This document shows, in pieces, positions 36,899 through 48,431 of a stretch of DNA of 64,000 nt. This DNA is from Cladophialophora immunda (Eukaryota > Ascomycota > Eurotiomycetes > Chaetothyriales > Herpotrichiellaceae). The notes under the pieces are model-generated. The model ran no database searches, was not told the DNA's origin, and saw only the letters and a program-made list of their open reading frames with translations. Each line of letters begins with the position of its first letter. Position 1 is the stretch's first letter. Made by a program: the position numbers and the translations under genes. Location of the stretch: contig NW_015622544.1 of NCBI RefSeq assembly GCF_000835495.1, positions 5,112,855-5,176,854 on the forward strand, written 5' to 3'.

Positions 36899-39078
36899 AT
36901 GTCCTCAATACCTGTCCATGTTGGATATTGGCAAGATCATACTCAAAGCTCCGCTCTGGGCAAGACTGTGACGCTCGATGTGCGTTGGAGTGGCTATTTG
37001 ATTGCAGCACTGTCAACTTTCATCGCCATTGTGGGATCTGCCACGTGGGTTACAACCGCATTTATCGTCCATCAGCTGCATGCCCGAGGCCGCGGTAATG
37101 ATGGTGTGTACTTTCAGCATCAGATCATATACCGCAATCAGGGTACAGCTCTAGGAGCCCTGCAGGACGTGTGGTGCGTATGTTGGAGCTGGCGGACCAA
37201 GGCCCGTGGAGCTGGTCGGCGAGTCAGTCGGCTGAAGGCACGAACATTCTGGCGATCTGTTCCACCACTTGTAGTGTTCCTTGCTTTCACAGCCGCCGGC
37301 ATATTTGTAGGAGAGGTTGCAGCACCGGACTATGTCAGCAACAATGTCATCATCAAGCCTGGGAGGTGCGGCTTCTGGGCTTTCGACACGACTTCTCAAG
37401 ATGGCCTTTTCGCCGAATCCTACAAATCGGTCAATGACACCCTTGCGGCTCGTCAATACGCAAGGACTTGCTACGGCCCAGTGACCAATACACTCCGAGA
37501 CTGTGGATGGTATCCGGTGCAGCAAATAGTTTACAACAGCTCCATGGTAAATTGCCCGTTTCTCAACGATCCGAACGGCGACACCTTGTGCCTCCCAGAT
37601 GGCAACGAGGCGTTGCAGATGGACACGGGCTATTTGGACAGCAGCCAGACCTTTGGAATCAACACACCCTTGTCAGAACGAATCTTGCTCCGGAAGGTTG
37701 TGACGTGCTCTCCGATCAGAACAGATGCGTATCTGGATACCACCAGCACCGACCCATCTGGATACACGTACTGGCAGTTTGACCTGGGAAGCATCAGGGA
37801 CGTAACGACTTACACATACCTCTACGACACGCACACTGTTTCCGATCTTGTCTCATACACTTTGTTGTGAGTACGAAAGTTATGCATCAAACTTCTCAAG
37901 CACAGTCTAACATGCGTAGACCCGTGATTGCATTTGACGGAAACCAGGCATGGGAGCCCGTTGTCGCCCTCGACATTCCCAACGCAGATATCAGTGCTTT
38001 TTTCCTCGCCCAAAACACCGTTAGCTACAGCAGCCCGGTGCATGACATATGGTTTGCTGCGACCAACTTCTCCAATGGGTCTGATCCGGCCGTTTCTCTC
38101 GGTACTTACGGGCCAGAAAAGAGGGTGAGCGTGATGGCGTGTACGGACCAGCACCAGATCTGCAATCCCAAATCATCCCCACATACCTGTTCGATTCTCG
38201 GCAGTATCAGTGACGTCGATGCAAGCATCCCCCTGCTAGGCCTTAATCAATACCAGATAGCCACAGCGCAGAGGTTCATTCGCGTTTTGCCGTGGACGAC
38301 GACCTATCAAATTGCTTGGGATCTAGGAAGCAAGGCATTACTTGCTTCCGACCTGGTCAGGGTCATCATTAGTCCAGGTTTGCCTGATGACCAATGGCAG
38401 CTCGAAGCAAAGGGGTGGTTCGAGGCGTCTATGGCGAAACTCCAAGACTATGTCATTCAGTTCGCGGTGAATGAGGCAGATCTCGGGCCATATGGTTTTG
38501 TCGTTGCCCCGGATCCGAAGGGGGATTCCACGCAGAAAGCTCTCGCTCAATCCTGCTCGAACCAAAGGATCAGAAACCTAGGACAATTCCGGTCCTTTTC
38601 ATTCTTGGGTTTGATGGTCATTGTCTGTGTTGGGTCGGCCTTGCTCGTCCTCTCTTGGAGTCTGGAGTTTGTGGTTCAAAAGGTTCGTGCCTCTCGAACA
38701 TCCAGGAAGCACGATGACCGTGAAATCGGGCGGATTGCGGACCACAAGCTGCAATTACACCGTATGGCTCTGGTTGGTGCTGGGTACCGAGATGTCTGGG
38801 AGCACACCTGGGACAGCGTTCCTGTTGCGAAGCCCGATACCGAATTGCCAGCCCCAAGCCGGGTGAGTTCCGGCAGGGATGCCGACTACCACTATAGCCC
38901 TCCCATTGACGTCGAATCTTTGACGGCCAAAACCTCAAACTCGCCGAGCGCTTTTCCTGCGCCTGCCACAGACGGGCAACCTCCCACAGACGGGCACCTC
39001 CCACAGACGGGCAACCTCCCACAGACGGGCAACCTCCCACAGATGGGCAACCTCCCACAGACGGGCAACCTGCCATAG
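36899..39078 (+). CDS. Fungal multi-pass membrane protein with large extracellular domain
   Basis: Two exons, 36899-37866 and 37920-39078 (intron GTGAGT ... GCGTAG), 708 residues. Hydrophobic segments lie at about 31-56, 120-143 and 550-580. Between the second and third is a domain of roughly 400 residues with many Cys and N-x-S/T sites (YNSSMVNCPF, FSNGSDP), probably extracytoplasmic. The architecture matches a common Pezizomycotina family of unknown function whose members are often misnamed in databases. The C-terminus is a low-complexity tail encoded by an 18-bp minisatellite; the stop codon itself lies inside the array as TAG where other units have CAG. Function unknown. Confidence 0.78.
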
Positions 39079-39108
39079 ACGGGCGACCTGCCACAGAACC
39101 GTAAACTG
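38966..39108 (+). repeat. 18-bp minisatellite at the 3' end of the membrane-protein gene
   Basis: Seven units of CCACAGACGGGCAACCTC plus one decayed unit. The second unit (38984-39000) is 17 bp, so the reading frame changes from TDG-Q/H-PP to QTGNLP within the array. Unit seven carries TAG, which ends the protein. Confidence 0.85.
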
Positions 39109-40482
39109 CCTTCCTTTCCAGGTAGATAACCGCCGAATGACCGCAGGCGTGACACTCAGGCTGATCAGAACTTTCGCTCTGATCACTGGGCACTGGAGTG
39201 TTCGGGGAGAATGAGAGAAAAGCGCCGAATCTGTAGGTTAATTTCACGAGTTGGATTTCAGAACGAAAGAGAAACATTTTCACTTAAATTAGACGTTTGT
39301 TTCAAGAACAGTTATCAAAGCTCACTGGGAAGCCTCTCCAGTCGTGACTGGGATTGGCAGGCTCCGTTGCCGAGCACTTGAAGTTGGCGGGTTTCAATGG
39401 GATCGAATTCTTGTAGCACAAGCCGGATCAAAAGATAAAAGATTGGGTGCCTTATTCGGCTCTCGTTAACGCAGCTGACTGTTTCAGGAGCTCTCGGTCA
39501 GAAAAGGAAAGATCTTACCATCATCTCAGGAGTTGTTAGCTGGCAGTTCAGCGACACTTCCAACTCTAGCTAGGACGAGCTTCACATTTGAAGCGTAGTC
39601 TCCATTGAAGACTGAGAGTAGGACACACAGCGCCCAGCTTGTCATCGGCGCTGTGACAGGGAGCGTTGAATCCTCACTCCGTCACGTATGCCTCAGTAGG
39701 CTTCACGGGAGAGAGAGAGAGAAAGGATGGTCCAGAGGGAGGAAGGGTGCTAAGGCAAAAGCGGCGCGCCTAGTCTTTGACTATCCCCGAAACGGCAAAA
39801 TCGCCTAAACCAAAGCGGGATTTCTTCAACGAGCGACCTTACAAGTACAGAGAAGAATTCTACTCCAGAAGCCGAAATTCCCGAGACTTACAAGGATTCC
39901 CGCACTACTGTACTAGTTTGTAACACGTAAATTGTCTCGCCTCTGGCGTCCTAGCATTCTGCAATGTTGCCCGCTGTATCCATAAACAACTTTCTCGGTT
40001 GATTGATCAGGTCCATGTCGGTGAACAACGTCAACTCTATTCACAATGGCTATCAAGACCTCCACTAATGCTCCTCGTGTATGTGAAAGTATACTTTAAG
40101 TTATAGTATTTGAGCATTCACTTAGAGCCTCTTTCAATCGAGGCCACAGCTAGTACGCACGCGTCTGCGATCAATTGTGAAGGCCATGACCCGACCGTTA
40201 GTTAGGCCCATCACTAGCTAGTCACCCTTCATATACTTACTGAATTTATTTAGTCAATTGCCCTGTAATAGCAGTTCGCAATTCGGCGCAGTATCCATGG
40301 TGTGTACGTGGTCCGCGATATTCGGCAGTGCACACCGTGTATGAAAGAAGCGGGGCAGTGGCCTGTTTGGGAAATCATCTCACCATATGATTCGTCAGGC
40401 GCCGAAAAGAGACTAGCGGGGTAGAGTCGGGAGCTTCCCGACATCGTGCCTGGATTTAACTCTGCTTATATCGCTGGAATAT
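39109..40482. other. Intergenic region
   Basis: About 1.4 kb with no ORF that has coding character; moderately AT-rich near 40080-40260. It contains the promoter of the hydrolase gene. Confidence 0.45.
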
Positions 40483-42054
40483 ATGGGCGAGAGTGAGTCG
40501 AATCTGAAGAATCCTCAGTGTAGTCTACCCTCTAAATCACTGAAGCGCCCCGTCCTGTCATCACTCCACGAATCGCGAATGAATATGGCGAAGAAGGGGT
40601 TGCTGTCACGAATAAAACGTTTTGTTACATATTATGTCCCCGCCATCACCAACCCGTTCGCTGCATGGCTGTTTGGAGCCTCGGAGACGTCGGCTGTCTG
40701 GAATTTCCACACGGCTGTGATGGTCTCGATCGCACGAGCTCTGTTCAATGATCCTACACCTACCTCCATGTTTGAGTTTCAGCAAGCGAGTCTTGTACCA
40801 CCGAAGGCGACCGATCCTACGAAAGTTCGAGAAGATATAATAGAGCCCCCAGAGAGTAATAATGTAGTTGAAGTGGTGACACGGGCCTTTAACTCACTTT
40901 CTTCTACAAATCTGGAGATCCCCCACACAGAAGTGGCAACAGTCAAGGGCGAATGGCTGGGCTTTCAGGAGCAGGAAAGTTATATACGTGTGCGCAAATC
41001 AAGTGATCCAGTGCTGGTGTACCTACACGGAGGCCAGTTTCAGTAGGTCTAACCCACACGGGCTCCAAAGGCTTCTACTGATACGAGTGATAGTCTTCGG
41101 AATGCTGCCTCACGTCGACCCTTGGTACAGGAACTGGTCCGTCGCTCAGGAGGAATAGCATTCTCTATGTCCTGTCGTCTTTCCCCTCAACACCTTTTCC
41201 CTGCTGTACTGGTTGATCTCTTGGTGGTATATCTTTCGCTGATATATCCTACCACAAATAATCGCCATGCTGCGTTTACAGCATCTTCAATTTGCATCTG
41301 TGGTGATAGTTCCGGAGCCAATATCGCCGCAGCATTTCTCCAACTCATTCTCGAACTACACCGAAGCGCGACGAATGGCGTTGCTACGGTCTATTGGAAT
41401 GGGACAGAAGTCGTTATCCCTTACCCCAGCGCAATTGTCGGACATTCAGGCTACATGGAGCTTACCAGATCATTGCCGTCTGAGATGATCAACTTGAAAT
41501 TTGATCTCATCCCATCACCCAGTCTGCCACCTGTACCCCGGTCTCAATATATTCAAGATACGATATGGCCACCAACACCGCCCCGTCACCACGTGTATGC
41601 ACCGACACCACTCTTGACACATCCCCTCGTTTCTCCAGCCACTGCGTCTGATTGGAGAGGATGTCCCACCAAGGTCTTACTGAGTGTAGGGCAAGAGTGT
41701 CTCGCCGACGGGAATATTCTTCTGGCCAAGAACATGGGCGAGCACGGGGTCGACGTCGTTCTCGAAATGTACGACGGCATGCCCCATGATTTTCTGTTGC
41801 TTTTTAGAAGCAGCCCAGGCGGACAAGATTGCCTCAATCGTTGGACGGCAGTCCTGCAGGCGTCGACTACACCGGACGCAAAGACCCAGCGGCCGGAGAA
41901 ATCTGCTTCCGCTTTTGTGCGCTCCAACAAGGGAACGTGGCGTGAGGTTGGCATCTCCCAGATGCAGCCTCATAGAACGACGAAGGAGTTGATTACTGGT
42001 ATGGAGGAAATGATCGTCAAATGGGGTGCTCCATGGGTACGGAGTGACAGCTGA
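40483..42054 (+). CDS. Alpha/beta hydrolase fold-3 esterase/lipase (HSL family)
   Basis: Carboxylester hydrolase, probably cytosolic; substrate unknown. Exons 40483-41042 and 41094-42054 give 506 residues. The oxyanion loop LVYLHGGQF ends exon 1 and the nucleophile elbow GDSSGAN lies at about residue 257, preceded by the family block CRLSPQHLFPAVLVDLLVVYLSLIYP. The C-terminal acid and His are likely in VGQECLADGN and DGMPHDFLL. The acceptor at 41093 was chosen over 41087 because it gives the usual 20-residue spacing between HGG and the following GG block. The start at 40483 is the first ATG; a second (40579) directly before KKGLLSRIKRF is also plausible and fits family N-termini better. Confidence 0.82.
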
Positions 42055-42820
42055 GCTATGCTAGACTATATATCACGATCTATCGATGCCGAAGATAGGT
42101 CAGCAGGAAGACAAGCATTGCCAGGCCCGACGGTCCCCTGGTCGGTCCAGCTGGGCCAGGGGATCAAAATCTGGCAATTTCGCACTTCGCCCTTGGCGTT
42201 AGAGCTGAGTCTGCAGGAGAGCACCGTTCCGAGCAAAGTCGTTGATGTGGACTTGTTCGCAGGATAGCGACCAGCGGCGAATAATAATAACGTAGCAATA
42301 CTCTTTACTAGAACTCTAATATTTAACTAGACTCCCGAATCAGGTAGTAAAGCTATCGAGAAGTCGTGATAGACTTCTGCCTTTCTTTAGCTTCCAGCGG
42401 CTCCTCCAGTAACAATAACTGCCCAGTGATAACATATTGCCTGAAAAGGGTTTAGCCCGAACCCAAGACACCGAGCCTCGCCGCCTGCGCTTGCAGTCGC
42501 GTCGACCCCTCTGAACCCCTCCCCCTCGCCCTGTGAGGACTACACCGATGTCGTCGTAAGCTCTCTGTGTGACGAGCACATATCAACGACCGATCACTGA
42601 TTATCGCCCTGTCCCCTGCCCGAAACCTTCCTGCCTTTCGATGACCCGCATCCGACCCTACTAACCGAACCCAGTCCGCGGGCCGATTCTGTAGCCCTCG
42701 AAAGGACATATCTCAGGTGTCTTAGAACACCCCTGACGCATTCGCCCCACGGCGATAGCGGGAGACTGACTGGAGAATCAACCACTTGACGCATCATCAA
42801 CCCTACATAAGCCTGTTGAT

Positions 42821-42826
42821 TATATA
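42821..42826 (+). promoter_or_regulatory. TATA box for HET-ankyrin gene
   Basis: TATATA, 75-80 bp upstream of the ATG at 42901. Confidence 0.4.
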
Positions 42827-42900
42827 CTTCCCATCGCTCCTCGCGAGTGGTCACGCGCGGTGTCCGCCCAAAATCCTCAAGATTGGTGCTCTCGGGGAAC

Positions 42901-45462
42901 ATGTCTGAAAATGCTGTGGCCGTGTCTTGTTCATCCCCAATATCTGTGGCACAGTCGAAGGCCTTTATTGTCAATGACGGGCAGTGGCCACAGTACTCAG
43001 ACTTTCAAGCATTGCAGCCTGAACGCAGAGAGATCCGACTGCTTCAACGGGACACCAAGGCAGATACACATTCTATGAGGTACAAGATGGTTCATGCATC
43101 GCTTCAGAGAGATCCCGAGTACTTTGCTGTGTCATACTGCTGGGGTCCTCCTGTACCAGGTGGTGCCCTGAAGGAGATATTCATTAATGGGTTGCCTGTT
43201 CGAATCAGACCGATATTGTACTCGTTCCTAAAAACCATGAGGATTCATGAACCCGAAACAAGCCTGTGGATTGATGCTATTTGCATCAACCAAAGAAATA
43301 ATACGGAGCGCAGCCATCAAATCTCTATCATGGGTGATATCTTTGAAGCGGCACAAGGTGTATTTGTCTGGCTGGGGCGAGGTGACGATTATACCGATTA
43401 TACTATGGATCATATTGGAAATTCGCAGCCACAGACTGACTACAACCCTCTCTTGTTCTCAGATGGTGCCGAGAAGCTCTTGAGAGCTACTTATTGGACG
43501 CGACGGTGGGTTATCCAGGAATTTGCCCTAGCTCAGGAGATCAAGATTGCCTGTGGGCGATATTTGACTGGATGGGATAAGTTCACGAACAGCATCAACG
43601 ACAAGGCCCTGAGGAATAACCATCCGCTCCAACAGACGCTGGAACGCTTTGAGCGTTTGAGGACTCCTGCACGACGGCAGATGACATTACTTGATCTGAT
43701 GGAGCTGTTCCATGATGCAAATTGCACTGAGCCACTCGATAGAGCATTCGCGCTGCGTGGCCTTGCAACAGACAGAGAACGACTATCACCGAATTACCTC
43801 GACTCAGTTGGTAACCTTTACTTCCGACTGCTCTCCATGTTGCCTACCGAGAGAGTTTTGCCTGTGATGTATGGGTATCGTTGGCCACACCAAGCGGCAC
43901 ATCGGCTGTCAAAGTGCATGCGAATTACGAAAAACGACATTTTCAGTTCATTAACGAGCACTTCAACAGATCGTCTTTTTGCCGTGTTTGAATTTATCGA
44001 CTCGATCGCAAAGGTCTCCGGCGCGGGACACAGGACAACTGAAGACCCCCTAGGTGACCATTTCACTTCTTTCCCCCTAGAAGTTCAGCTTGGGGATTAC
44101 TGGAAGACAATCCTTCGCGGCAGTATAGGCCTCCTGCCAGGGGATAGGGTCTACGGCTTACGGTCAACGTCTGATTCACCAAAAGGGTTTTTTATGGCTT
44201 TTAGATCTTCCGCTGCAGGCCAGGCTGTCGCGGGCGTGATGATTGAATGGCCAGAGAGAAATAAAGAAAGTCCACACTGGGAAAACATTGACTATCCATA
44301 CGCTGACCCTCTACCGAACGAGAAACTTCGTGACAAGAGATTCGAATTCATTAAACATGTGATTCTTGGCGGAGTGTCCATGTGTTCTCGCAACGATCCA
44401 GATTTGCGTCGGGAAGCTCGAGTCCTCTGTCACATCAATAGGGTCACACTTATTCTGCTGTGGCTGCTTGACGCCCAACAACTTGACCACCTTTGGAACA
44501 TCCGTGAGGAGATTCAGACTTGGTCCGTTGGGAAGCGTACTCTGTGCAGCTGTGCAGGAGACAAAGAAGGAACACTGGGGCGTGTTCCCGAGACAGGCGG
44601 GCACCAGAACAGCACGGTTGAGATACTACCTTCCTGGAAGTTGCATCAGGATAAGTTCTGGGCTGAAGAAATGACAACCCCTTGGAGTGACCAGGTTCAA
44701 CATGGGCGACAAGAGCAACTCCATGACGAAGGTTTTGCCGCGGAATCCAATTATATCCAATTTAATCGGCCTAAAAGAACTACTTTATCATGTGCTGCTG
44801 AGGACGGACTTCCACGTTTCGTGAAGCAATTGATCTTGAGCGTCATAGACGTTAATGAGTCAGACATTCAAACATCAGACACGCCGCTGTTGTGGGCAGC
44901 TGATCGCGGCCATGACGAGATAGTGAAGATTCTTCTTGATGCCGGTGCGAATATCGACGCTCAGGACGAGAACGGCAATACTGCACTAATGGCGGCGTCA
45001 GGGAATGGCCATGATAAGGTGGTGGAGATTCTACTTGATGCCGGTGCGAATGTCAACGCTCCAACCAACTTGGCACTAATGGCGGCGTCAATTGGTGGCC
45101 ATGATAAGGTGGTGGAGATTCTGCTTGATGCCGGTGCGAATGTGAAGGGTGCGCTGGGAGCCGCGTCAGATCCCAGTCGTTTCGCAGATGACAATCACAA
45201 TCATTACGCAGTGGTCAAGATGCTCCTCGGTGTTGGCGGGTGCCCATTCACCCAGAAGGAGCTGAACGAGGCACTATTAAAGTTCTCAGAGGATGGGCGT
45301 GTCGAAATGGTGCAACTGCTACTAGAAGCGCGAGCAAACGTCAATGCTGAATATGAGAGTAGTACGTTGCAGGATGCAATCGTGCAGGCTTCGGCAAAGG
45401 GCCACAGCAGCGTGGAAAAGATACTGCAGGACGCCCTGGCACGGCAGGGCCGTGGACGTTGA
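42901..45462 (+). CDS. HET-domain protein with C-terminal ankyrin repeats
   Basis: Single exon, 853 residues, first ATG of the frame. HET domain at about residues 72-220: YFAVSYCWG, the ETSLWIDAICINQRNNTERSHQ block and FVWLGRG, then YWTRRWVIQEFALA. The middle part is HET-associated sequence of unknown function. Ankyrin repeats occupy about residues 655-850 (TPLLWAADRGHDEIVKILLDAGANI, and NTALMAASGNGHDKVVEILL twice). By family knowledge HET domains trigger fungal cell death when an incompatible partner is sensed; whether this protein does so is unknown. Two ankyrin units are almost identical at DNA level with a 90-bp period, suggesting recent duplication or gene conversion. Confidence 0.88.
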   Translation: MSENAVAVSCSSPISVAQSKAFIVNDGQWPQYSDFQALQPERREIRLLQRDTKADTHSMRYKMVHASLQRDPEYFAVSYCWGPPVPGGALKEIFINGLPVRIRPILYSFLKTMRIHEPETSLWIDAICINQRNNTERSHQISIMGDIFEAAQGVFVWLGRGDDYTDYTMDHIGNSQPQTDYNPLLFSDGAEKLLRATYWTRRWVIQEFALAQEIKIACGRYLTGWDKFTNSINDKALRNNHPLQQTLERFERLRTPARRQMTLLDLMELFHDANCTEPLDRAFALRGLATDRERLSPNYLDSVGNLYFRLLSMLPTERVLPVMYGYRWPHQAAHRLSKCMRITKNDIFSSLTSTSTDRLFAVFEFIDSIAKVSGAGHRTTEDPLGDHFTSFPLEVQLGDYWKTILRGSIGLLPGDRVYGLRSTSDSPKGFFMAFRSSAAGQAVAGVMIEWPERNKESPHWENIDYPYADPLPNEKLRDKRFEFIKHVILGGVSMCSRNDPDLRREARVLCHINRVTLILLWLLDAQQLDHLWNIREEIQTWSVGKRTLCSCAGDKEGTLGRVPETGGHQNSTVEILPSWKLHQDKFWAEEMTTPWSDQVQHGRQEQLHDEGFAAESNYIQFNRPKRTTLSCAAEDGLPRFVKQLILSVIDVNESDIQTSDTPLLWAADRGHDEIVKILLDAGANIDAQDENGNTALMAASGNGHDKVVEILLDAGANVNAPTNLALMAASIGGHDKVVEILLDAGANVKGALGAASDPSRFADDNHNHYAVVKMLLGVGGCPFTQKELNEALLKFSEDGRVEMVQLLLEARANVNAEYESSTLQDAIVQASAKGHSSVEKILQDALARQGRGR

Positions 45463-46444
45463 ACCTTTTCATACATCAAAAGAAATGACCTCTGGATATG
45501 ACATGACATAACGAAGGCTTGAGGAGCCTCAAGCTACACTGAATTGATGTGCAGTCGTTCTGCCAGCCTTGAGGCAACCTCGGGACCGCAGAGCTGACGC
45601 CCCAAGGTGGCCTGCAGGACTCAATGGGTGAAGCGGACACCTGCGCCGGAATGCCCGTCCTTGGTGATTGCTTTGTGTCTGGATTCCCGTCTGGAATGGA
45701 GATCATGGGGCGCAAGCACTTTGACATTAGGACCGAGTACATGAGAGTCCTGGACACATCTGGACCCGAGTCTCGTGGCGTCTCGTCCCTCGTTGTGTCA
45801 TTCTGCTCTCAGCTCCTGATGTGTCGATTGATGCAGAGAGATGTCAGACCATCTCTCGACGATAGGTGCTCTCACTCTTCTTGAGGGGTTCCCGTCGCAG
45901 GATAAAGGTATTCCCCTTAGGTACCTTGAGGGTGGTAGATCTGGGATCTCGGATTGTGGTGGACTGGCTTTGCACCTAGCGACTGACACTGCGCTCGGCA
46001 ATAATCTGGTTGATAGAGTTCGAGGCAGAATCAAATCCTGGCCTTTTTCATGAGCTGAACGATGGCCTAGATGAAGGAGGCGGTTGCGAAAGATTCGGGG
46101 CCACTTTTGGCTAGGGTAGCCGCAGAACGATCCAGATCAGTAAATGTCCGCGACACGCGTCATCTCTGGGGCGAGCGCCAATACAGTTTTACCAGGAAAT
46201 TCAGCTGTTTTAGTGGTCGTTCGCTGAATTGTAGTCTGCGGCATACCTGGGACAGTAGGGAGTGGTCAGCAGCGAGGTCGGTCTCCAGAGCAACGGAACT
46301 TTCTGTCACGTGCCACTTACAAAATCCACCCTACGGAATTGTCCCCGGAAACGTTCCGCCGCGACTTCGGAGGCGGCAACAGCGATGCGGAGAAATAGAA
46401 ACCCTCCCCCTTCACCACCACAAAGCCTAATCAGCAACCGTCAA
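45463..46444. other. Intergenic region
   Basis: About 1 kb between HET-ankyrin stop and SDR promoter; only short overlapping ORFs. No gene seen. Confidence 0.45.
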
Positions 46445-46450
46445 TATAAA
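46445..46450 (+). promoter_or_regulatory. TATA box for SDR gene
   Basis: TATAAA in CAATATAAAAC, 94 bp upstream of the ATG at 46539. Confidence 0.5.
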
Positions 46451-46538
46451 ACAGGGACAATTTCAAATCCCCCGATTCGAAGTGGACGTCGTCAATCACT
46501 CCTTCCTCCTCACCCAGCCAATACACTCCCCCTCAAAG

Positions 46539-47390
46539 ATGTCCGCCAAAGTCGCGCTGGTCACGGCCTCGTCGGCCGGTCTCGGAGCCGCCACGGTCAA
46601 GGCTCTGGCCCCTTACTTCCGGGTGGTGGTGAACTACCACTCGCGGCAGGAGAAGGCCGACCAGGTGATCAAGGAGGCCTCGGCGATCCAGCCCACGTAC
46701 AGCGCGGCGCCGGACCAGCCGCGGTTCCACGCGATCAAGGCCGACGTGTCGCAGCGCGGCGAGATCGAGCGGCTCGTGCGCGAGACGGTCGCCCAGATGG
46801 GGCGGCTGGACGTCGTGGTCAGCAACGCGGGCTGGACGCGGCTGACCAACTTCTTCGACCTGGAGCAGCAGCTGGTCGAGGACGACTGGGACCGCTGCTT
46901 CAACGTCAACGTCAAGAGCCACCTGTGGCTCCTCTACGCCGCGAAGCCGCACCTCGAGAAGACCGCCGAGACCGAGGGCGTGGGCGGCGCCTTCGTCACC
47001 GTCGCCAGCCTCGCGGGCGTCCGCCCCAGCGGCAGCTCCCTGCCGTATTCCGTCACCAAGGCCGCCGAGATCCATCTCACAAAGGGCCTCGCGACGATTT
47101 GCGGCACCAAGGTCCGGTGTAATAGTGTCAGTCCGGGACTCATGATGACGGAATGGTGAGACACCTCTCTCTCTCTCTCTCTTCCCGGTGTCTGATAGCA
47201 GCAACGATACTAATTTTCCGGGTAAAGGGGCAACCAATTCCCCGAAGCAAAGGTCAAAGCCACGGTCGACAAGGCCGCCTTGAAATCGACGGCCACCCCG
47301 GAGGATGTCGCCGACCAGATCAAGACGCTCGTATTGAGCAAGTCCATCACGGGCCAGAATATCGTGTTGGATTGTGGTATTGCGATATAA
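46539..47390 (+). CDS. Short-chain dehydrogenase/reductase
   Basis: NAD(P)(H)-dependent oxidoreductase, 259 residues, normal for a classical SDR. Exons 46539-47155 and 47228-47390; the intron contains a (CT)n tract. Cofactor motif TASSAGLGAA (residues 9-18, the first Gly of TGxxxGxG replaced), NNAG-type motif SNAG at 95-98, catalytic Ser157 (VASLAG), Tyr170 and Lys174 (YSVTK), and SPGLMMTEW after the active site. No signal peptide; likely cytosolic. Exon 1 is markedly richer in G+C, especially at third positions, than neighbouring genes. Substrate unknown. The first-ATG start leaves a standard beta1 strand. Confidence 0.9.
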
Positions 47391-47643
47391 AACGGTTTCC
47401 TTTCTAAAGAAAGAAATATAAACTCTTCTATTTCTCCCCTTCCTGTTTCGTATTACCGTCCAAGTTTACATCAGGCAAACAATCATGTTGCGGCATGAAA
47501 CGTAGGTCTCGTGTGTGAAGGTGTGGATATCAATCCATGTGCAAAGCTGGGATCCTCTCCATCGAAATTCACTCGGAGCTCGCACTCTCCTTCGTTAAGG
47601 CCCGCCCGTTTTTGGAGAAGTCCCCCGTTCCTAAAGATCCTGA

Positions 47644-48213
47644 CTACCCATCACTCTCCCCTTCCGCAGCCTTGATAGCCTTGAAATACCTCTCCACAAG
47701 GCGATCAATCTTCCCCTGAATCCTCTCCTTCAGGCTTTCAAGATCATCCCGCGAGCCTTTCTTGATACTGTCCCTCTCATCGCAGAGCCCTGTGACCAGG
47801 TCCACACCGGCGGCCTTCGTCCGCTGGCATTGAAAGCCGAGAGTCTTCCAGCAGTCCAAGAGCTGGAAGTACCGCGCGGAGAGGCCGCGGATGGCGGTGA
47901 GTGCGCATGTAATCAGCCTCTGCACCTCGGCGCCGTCGAGCGAGATTCGAAAGTCGCCTGGGAGAGTCACGCCCGGGGTTGGCATCTCGGAGTACGGTCT
48001 GAAATCCGTCGAGGGCAGATGGACGACGTCGTCCCCGTGGAAATGAGGCGAGCTTGGGCTTGGACTTGGGCTTGTGCTCTGACGGAATATGTCGGCGTGC
48101 ATGGATCTCGCGCATTCGTCGAGTTCGGCGAGGAGCCACCGCAGGAGGTGCAGCGGGATTTCGACTGTTTCTTCCGGAATTGGTTGCATTGCGAGTGAAG
48201 TGTGGTCGTCCAT
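47644..48213 (-). CDS. Hypothetical protein, 189 aa
   Basis: Not recognised. Single open frame from the ATG at 48213. An N-terminal acidic helix (PLHLLRWLLAELDECARSM) is followed by a Ser/Pro low-complexity run (about residues 46-55), a central segment with TPGVTLPGDFRISLDG, and a charged C-terminal helix that may form a coiled coil (DDLESLKERIQGKIDRLVERYFKAIKAAE). The frame stays open 54 codons upstream without an ATG, so an upstream exon is possible. It follows the SGD1 homologue on the same strand by 219 bp. No function can be proposed. Confidence 0.55.
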   Translation of the reverse strand: MDDHTSLAMQPIPEETVEIPLHLLRWLLAELDECARSMHADIFRQSTSPSPSPSSPHFHGDDVVHLPSTDFRPYSEMPTPGVTLPGDFRISLDGAEVQRLITCALTAIRGLSARYFQLLDCWKTLGFQCQRTKAAGVDLVTGLCDERDSIKKGSRDDLESLKERIQGKIDRLVERYFKAIKAAEGESDG

Positions 48214-48431
48214 GACTCTGGCGAAAGAGCAGCTACGGTTCAAGTTTAACGCTGCTAGGAACTCTGCAACTGTTCTGGACTCCTGGTATATCGGGCAACG
48301 GTTAAATAGAGCCAACTTCGTCAAACGCGTAGAGGAGGGATGGCATTTTGGGCTGGTTTGTGCAAGTCCGAACAAACGAGATCCGATGGTTTGTATATCG
48401 AGCGAATGCTGATATGCGTCTGCAGCCTATC

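Noticed and set aside
38966..39108. CRISPR-like regular repeat
   Set aside because: Contiguous 18-bp units without spacers inside a fungal gene; it is a coding minisatellite.
46533..47237. 234-codon antisense ORF over the SDR gene
   Set aside because: By-product of high GC; the sense strand carries a complete SDR active site and cofactor motif.
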